DNA from: Chitinophagia bacterium | GTDB taxonomy: Bacteria > Bacteroidota > Bacteroidia > Chitinophagales > Chitinophagaceae | Assembly (NCBI GenBank): GCA_010021705.1 | Contig: RGMU01000027.1 | Span: forward strand, 1-11,820 | Length of the DNA: 11,820 nucleotides | Reading direction: 5' to 3' | Shown: piece after piece, positions 7,543 through 11,820 of the stretch | How positions within the stretch are numbered: the stretch's first letter is position 1 | How the letters are laid out: each line of letters begins with the position of its first letter | Notes under the pieces: model-generated | What the model saw: only the letters and a program-made list of their open reading frames with translations | Database searches by the model: none | Told to the model about the DNA's origin: nothing | Made by a program: the position numbers and the translations under genes

Positions 7543-10500
7543 TTAGATGTGGTCGGCTAAGAAGCCATTTTTCTTTTCATCATTTGCTACTATTTCGGCA
7601 GTATTGCGCACTCTTGCCAAATAGTTAATGCTTGGCAATGTGTGTATATGCTCTAACACATAATACAGACGCTCCGGCTGCTCTTCATTACGCACTTTAT
7701 GAATGGCACTTGTGGCATCATTAATATTACCAAATACAATAGCATCAGTTGGGCAAGCGGTTTGACAAGCCGTTTTTGCTTCGCCATCCCTTAATACTCG
7801 TCCCTCTTTCTTAGCCACTAACTTAGCCTCTTGCAAACGCTGAACACAGAAAGTGCATTTTTCCATTACCCCACGGCTACGCACCGTTACATCAGGGTTC
7901 AATACCATGCGGGTAAGGTCATCGTTTATGTCGTCTCTACGATAGTCTTCAAAAACGTTATCTGCAAAACAGTCTGCACCGTTCCAATCCAACCAGTTGA
8001 AGTGCCTTACTTTATAAGGACAGTTATTAGCGCAATATTTAGTACCAATACAGCGGTTATACGCCATTTGGTTTAACCCTTCGCTGCTGTGGTTGGTAGC
8101 CGATACCGGGCATACGTTTTCGCATGGCGCATTATCGCAATGCTGGCACAGCATAGGCTGGAATATGGTTTGGATGCTATCCGGGTCATCTGGCATACCG
8201 CTAAAGTAACGGTCAATACGCATCCAGTGCATTTCATGCGATTTGGCTACGTGTTCTTTACCCACTACAGATACGTTATTTTCTGCTTGGCAACCCACCA
8301 CGCATGCACCACAACCGATACACGAGTTAAGGTCTATAGACATACCCCACTTTAAACCGGGATATTCATAGTTAGGATATAAAGTACCCTCTTTGCGATA
8401 GTTTTCATTCATTGTACTATCAGCAAGTGCCACATGCCCTTCATGTTCTTCTTCGTCTATGGCGGGGTCTTGTGCAAATTCTTTTATTTCATGACCGCGC
8501 TCTTTAAGAAGCACTTTAGGGTCATGTTGAAACTCTGCCAATGTAAACTCATGCACCACAGGGCGAGCCTCATAGTTATAGTGAGTTTGCGTTTGCGCTA
8601 CTTCAAATTTTTTGTCGGTTTTAGCTACCTTGCCTGCTGTATAAGGTTCAATATTAGCTCCGTTGTATGTAGCAAATGGATAGGCATTTTTACCACCCAT
8701 ACCGGTAGCATCACTTGCAGCAGCCCTACCTACCGTCTCTATACGACCATAGCCTGCCGCCACTGCTACCACATCATTGTGCATACCGGGCACCACTATT
8801 ATTGGCAATTCCACAGTGTAACCATTTGCAGCCGTTAGGCTAACAACTGCTCTTTTTGGCTCTACTTCGTTAATACCGGTTAACTCTGCACCTAATGAAG
8901 TTGCCATTTTGGGGGATACGCAAGCGTAGTTGTCCCAAACTGCTTTTGTAATTGGGTCAGGCATTTCATGCAACCATGGATTGTTGCTCCATGCGCCGCC
9001 ATGCCCCATACCTATTTTTTGATAAATGGCTATTTCCGTACCTTGTACTTTTTTAGCCATCACCTTTTCAATGGCGGGAGCCACATTACCCACAAAGGTA
9101 GCCGTACCATTAGGCATATCGCCTTGCGGTTGCACTAAACCTTCTTGTATAGCCAGTTCAAAGGCAGTTAATCCTCCTAATTTAGTAGTCCAATAGCTTT
9201 TCCAAAAATCGCCATAAGTCATCGTTTCTCCCGCCCATAGCATAAGAGAGTCTTGGAACGCCCTTGTCTTAAACAAAGGTGCGATACCCGGTTGAATAAG
9301 ACTAAAGTAACCTGTTTTAGGCTCTGCATCGCCCCAACTTTCTAAATAGTTGTGGTCAGGAATAATGTAATCGCATTTTGCAGCCGTTTCATCAACCCTT
9401 TCTGCAAATGACACTTTTAGAGGCACTTTAGCAAGTGCTTCGTTGAATTTTTTGTCAAAATAGTCGTAGCAAGGATTTACACCGTAGAAAAACACACTTG
9501 CAACACTTCCTGCGCCCATAGCATCTGTTAAGGCTGCCATTTCATTATCTAACCCTTGACGATAGTTGCTGGTAGTAGCCCAGTTTACTGTATTGCCATT
9601 TGCCAATATTTTATCGTTGATGGCATTCACTATTACTTGCGTGTTAACATCATTGCTACCGCACACCACTAAGCCGTTGCCTTTTTTTAGGTCAGCTGCT
9701 GCCTGTGCTACAAGTTCGTTTAGCTTTTTAGATGGCAGTGCCACTTTTGCACCACCTGTAATTTCATTATATAATGCTGCAACTACCATACCCATTTCAG
9801 ACGGCTTGCAAGTGGCTCTTTCGTCAGCCGCAGCACCGGTAATGGTTTGTATGCTTTCAACTTGGTAGTGCTTAGTTAGTTTAATATTTTTTGCATTTAG
9901 CTTTCTTCCTTTAGAATAGCCTTTTGCAAACTCTATAGGCGACAACCATGTACCTAAAAAGTCGGCACCAAGGCTCACAATAGTTTGTGCTTTTTCAAAA
10001 TGGAAAGTAGGTAGCGTTCTTTTGCCATAGCAAGCCTCGTTGGCAAGTAACATACCGGAATAGCTAATGGCATCGTAAAATACATGCTTAATATTAGGAT
10101 ATTTAGCTAAAAACTTAGCAATAACCTCTTTAGTGGTAGGACTCATTAGGCTACTTGTAACTAAGCAACCGTTTCCTTGTCCTATTTTTGATTTTATCGC
10201 CTGGTCAATATCCTCAAATTTCATTTCAGCCACCGGCATTTTAGCATCCTTTTGAGGCTTACCGGGGAAGCGAGCACGTGCTTTATCATATAAATTGAGC
10301 ACAGATGCTTGCACGCGGGCACTTGTACCGCCTTGCGTAATTTTTGACTGTGGATTACCTTCTATTTTGATAGGTCGTCCATCGCGTGTTTTGATTAAAA
10401 TAGCACAATAGTCGCCACCATCATTAAAAGTGGAAGCATAAAAATTGGGCACGCCCGGTATTATATCTGCCGGCTTAATGGCATAAGGTATGGCTGTACG

Positions 10501-10710
10501 TACCGGCATTTCACAACCTGCAACTACGGTGGCTGCTAAGGTGCTGAAACCTAAAAACTTTAAGAAGTCGCGGCGGGGTGTAGTGGCTGCCATTAGCTCT
10601 CCGGAAAGATCGTAAGGTAAATCTTCCTTAAATTCATTTTCAGATGAATTTGCCGGAACATCCCTATTGTTCCACTCCTCCACACTTGACCAATATTGTT
10701 TTTTAGACAT
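7543..10710 (-). CDS. actB: Alternative Complex III subunit ActB (molybdopterin-like and Fe-S protein)
   Basis: Periplasmic Fe-S subunit of ACIII that carries electrons from the quinol site to the hemes of ActA. Numbered from the ATG at 10710 it has 1055 residues. A Tat signal, TPRRDFLKFLG (twin Arg 46-47), is followed by VVAGC with Cys66, a possible lipidation site. The first part (about 70-720) resembles molybdopterin oxidoreductases; in known ACIII it holds no Mo cofactor. The C-terminal part (from about 790) is ferredoxin-like with four cysteine groups: C797/800/803/807, C855/858/863/867, C887/893/897 and C952/955/982/986. The third group, CIGTKYCANNC, has Thr where a fourth Cys would sit, which fits three [4Fe-4S] clusters and one [3Fe-4S] cluster. 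A TTG at 10722 could add four residues, but the ATG giving MSKKQYWSSVEE fits the family start better. It is 118 bases downstream of actA. Confidence 0.97.
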   Translation of the reverse strand: MSKKQYWSSVEEWNNRDVPANSSENEFKEDLPYDLSGELMAATTPRRDFLKFLGFSTLAATVVAGCEMPVRTAIPYAIKPADIIPGVPNFYASTFNDGGDYCAILIKTRDGRPIKIEGNPQSKITQGGTSARVQASVLNLYDKARARFPGKPQKDAKMPVAEMKFEDIDQAIKSKIGQGNGCLVTSSLMSPTTKEVIAKFLAKYPNIKHVFYDAISYSGMLLANEACYGKRTLPTFHFEKAQTIVSLGADFLGTWLSPIEFAKGYSKGRKLNAKNIKLTKHYQVESIQTITGAAADERATCKPSEMGMVVAALYNEITGGAKVALPSKKLNELVAQAAADLKKGNGLVVCGSNDVNTQVIVNAINDKILANGNTVNWATTSNYRQGLDNEMAALTDAMGAGSVASVFFYGVNPCYDYFDKKFNEALAKVPLKVSFAERVDETAAKCDYIIPDHNYLESWGDAEPKTGYFSLIQPGIAPLFKTRAFQDSLMLWAGETMTYGDFWKSYWTTKLGGLTAFELAIQEGLVQPQGDMPNGTATFVGNVAPAIEKVMAKKVQGTEIAIYQKIGMGHGGAWSNNPWLHEMPDPITKAVWDNYACVSPKMATSLGAELTGINEVEPKRAVVSLTAANGYTVELPIIVVPGMHNDVVAVAAGYGRIETVGRAAASDATGMGGKNAYPFATYNGANIEPYTAGKVAKTDKKFEVAQTQTHYNYEARPVVHEFTLAEFQHDPKVLLKERGHEIKEFAQDPAIDEEEHEGHVALADSTMNENYRKEGTLYPNYEYPGLKWGMSIDLNSCIGCGACVVGCQAENNVSVVGKEHVAKSHEMHWMRIDRYFSGMPDDPDSIQTIFQPMLCQHCDNAPCENVCPVSATNHSSEGLNQMAYNRCIGTKYCANNCPYKVRHFNWLDWNGADCFADNVFEDYRRDDINDDLTRMVLNPDVTVRSRGVMEKCTFCVQRLQEAKLVAKKEGRVLRDGEAKTACQTACPTDAIVFGNINDATSAIHKVRNEEQPERLYYVLEHIHTLPSINYLARVRNTAEIVANDEKKNGFLADHI

Positions 10711-10828
10711 ATATTTATTCAAAATTCAAATAGTCAACATTTAGTTTTTCTACACCCTGCCATTGTAAGCCGGTATGTATAGTTTTCATTTATAATGGGC
10801 TTATGTATTAGGTTTGCAATAACGAGTG

Positions 10829-11820
10829 TTAATAGTGGCACTTTTGGCATTCCAAACCACCAATATCTTCAACCGTTACTTTTTCACGCTTGCCTGATTT
10901 AAGCTCGTCCTGATATTTTGTAAATATCTTATAATAGCCATTATCAAACTTCACTTCTGTTTGTCTGTGGCAGTTAATACACCAGCCCATTGACAATGGA
11001 GAAAATTGATAAACCTCATCCATTTCCTGAATTTGACCATGACAGCGTTGGCACTGAATTTTACCTACGCTAACGTGTTGCGCATGGTTGAAGTAAACGT
11101 GGTCAGGCAAATTGTGTATTTTCACCCATTTGATAGGCGTGGCAGCAATGTTGCCGTTTTTGTCTAATTTATATTTTTTTGCAACAGGGTCCCATCCTGC
11201 ATATTTATATAGTAGTTGTATTTGCTCTGTACCGTTAATCTTTTTGCCTTCGGCAGTTACCAACGGATGGTCTTTATCACCGGTGTATTCGCTTATTTGC
11301 TTATGGCAGTTCATACACACATTGGTAGATGGTATCATAGAGTGTTTACTCTTCTCTGCCGAAGAGTGGCAATATAAGCAGTTGATTTGATTGATACCTG
11401 CGTGAACGGTGTGGGAATAGAAAATAGGCTGCATAGGCTCGTAGTTTTGCATACGCCCCATGTTAATGGCACCATTCACCATCCAATAACCAGCCGTAAT
11501 AAATATTAAAATGGCAGCAAGTGTTATAAACACTTTGTTGCGAATTAAAGGAATTTCTTTTGTGTTGGTAATACCTGCTTTTTCATTGGCAGCACGCTTT
11601 AGGCTTTGGTTTGCCTTGCGAAGAATAACAGCTAATACTAAAAGTGAAATAGTAATAATGAAATAAACCATTCCGTTGCCATCATCTTGTGTAGCTTTTA
11701 CACCACCGCCATCGTCTTTTTTAACGGGTGGTTCATATTTGTTTACATAGTCTAATATGGCATCAATTTCCTCATGTGTAAGTTGAGGGAATGCAGTCAT
11801 CGCTGTTTTATTCCATTTAG
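10829..11820 (-). CDS. actA: Alternative Complex III subunit ActA (multi-heme cytochrome c), 5' end outside the window
   Basis: Periplasmic multi-heme cytochrome c of ACIII. Five CxxCH sites are visible: CLYCH, CMNCH, CQRCH, CINCH and CQKCH, at residues 141, 162, 250, 274 and 318 counted from the ATG at 11800. Candidate axial His are H130/H133 and H239/H242. Two membrane helices lie near 44-61 and 89-108. The ATG at 11800 is not the start: the frame stays open to the window edge (KWNKTA before it), and MTAFPQLTHEEIDAILDYV is the Met-ligand loop and last helix of a class I cytochrome c. The gene therefore begins outside the window with a mono-heme domain, whose CxxCH is not seen. The two helices put both heme domains on the periplasmic side, with a basic loop at 62-88 inside. 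It is the most upstream visible gene; the operon promoter was not seen. The protein ends three residues past the last heme Cys, at CHY. Confidence 0.95.
   Translation of the reverse strand, partial: KWNKTAMTAFPQLTHEEIDAILDYVNKYEPPVKKDDGGGVKATQDDGNGMVYFIITISLLVLAVILRKANQSLKRAANEKAGITNTKEIPLIRNKVFITLAAILIFITAGYWMVNGAINMGRMQNYEPMQPIFYSHTVHAGINQINCLYCHSSAEKSKHSMIPSTNVCMNCHKQISEYTGDKDHPLVTAEGKKINGTEQIQLLYKYAGWDPVAKKYKLDKNGNIAATPIKWVKIHNLPDHVYFNHAQHVSVGKIQCQRCHGQIQEMDEVYQFSPLSMGWCINCHRQTEVKFDNGYYKIFTKYQDELKSGKREKVTVEDIGGLECQKCHY

Noticed and set aside
8434..8838. Plus-strand open frame of 134 codons inside actB, and other plus-strand frames in the window
   Set aside because: They lie opposite well-conserved act and cox genes, have no recognisable motifs, and their residues follow the antisense of real codons. 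They are shadows of the true genes.
7543..10710. ActB as an active molybdenum enzyme (formate dehydrogenase or polysulfide reductase type)
   Set aside because: The gene context is a complete act cluster, and family knowledge says the ActB molybdopterin-like domain binds no cofactor. I saw no evidence for an alternative catalytic site.
10766..10803. Inverted repeat TAAGCC/GGCTTA in the actA-actB gap
   Set aside because: Only six pairs with a 26-base loop and no T-tract. Too weak to call a terminator, attenuator or processing site.
1..11820. Mobile element, CRISPR array, tRNA/rRNA or prophage signals
   Set aside because: No transposase, integrase, direct repeat array, attachment-like duplication or RNA gene pattern was found. 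The window is almost fully covered by the respiratory operon.

Overview
The window looks like chromosomal DNA from a Bacteroidota (Bacteroidetes) bacterium. It is AT-rich, most start codons lack a clear Shine-Dalgarno sequence, and it carries the gene order actA-actB-actC-actD-actE-actF-coxB-coxA. That order is the known aerobic respiratory cluster of this phylum, in which Alternative Complex III (ACIII, a quinol:electron acceptor oxidoreductase that replaces cytochrome bc1) is encoded next to an aa3-type cytochrome c oxidase.

All genes are on the minus strand, so transcription runs from high to low coordinates. At the right edge (10829-11820) is actA, cut off by the window end. It encodes five CxxCH hemes and, before them, the end of a further mono-heme cytochrome c domain. 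Next come actB (7543-10710, molybdopterin-oxidoreductase-like and Fe-S protein, Tat signal), actC (5990-7459, NrfD-like quinol-site membrane subunit), actD (5343-5921, two-helix DUF3341 subunit), actE (4515-5261, mono-heme lipoprotein cytochrome c), actF (3241-4464, second NrfD-like subunit), coxB (2110-3168, CuA subunit II) and coxA (221-2041, heme/CuB subunit I). Intergenic gaps are 50-118 bases, consistent with one transcript. A strong intrinsic terminator at 158-185 closes the operon. Beyond it, at 1-62 on the same strand, the first 20 codons of an acetyl-CoA acetyltransferase (thiolase) begin a separate unit.

Inferred function: quinol is oxidised at ActC (perhaps also ActF). Electrons pass through the Fe-S clusters of ActB and the hemes of ActA and ActE to CuA of CoxB, then to heme a and the heme a3/CuB site of CoxA, where O2 is reduced. 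CoxB has no fused cytochrome c domain, so the electron donor must be a cytochrome c domain of ACIII or a separate carrier.

I see no undescribed system, mobile element, CRISPR array or RNA gene. The points worth a second look are small: histidine-rich tails on CoxA and ActC, the mono-heme domain on ActA, a near-repeated motif just before the actF and actD starts, and two places where an automatic start call would mislead (actA and actB).
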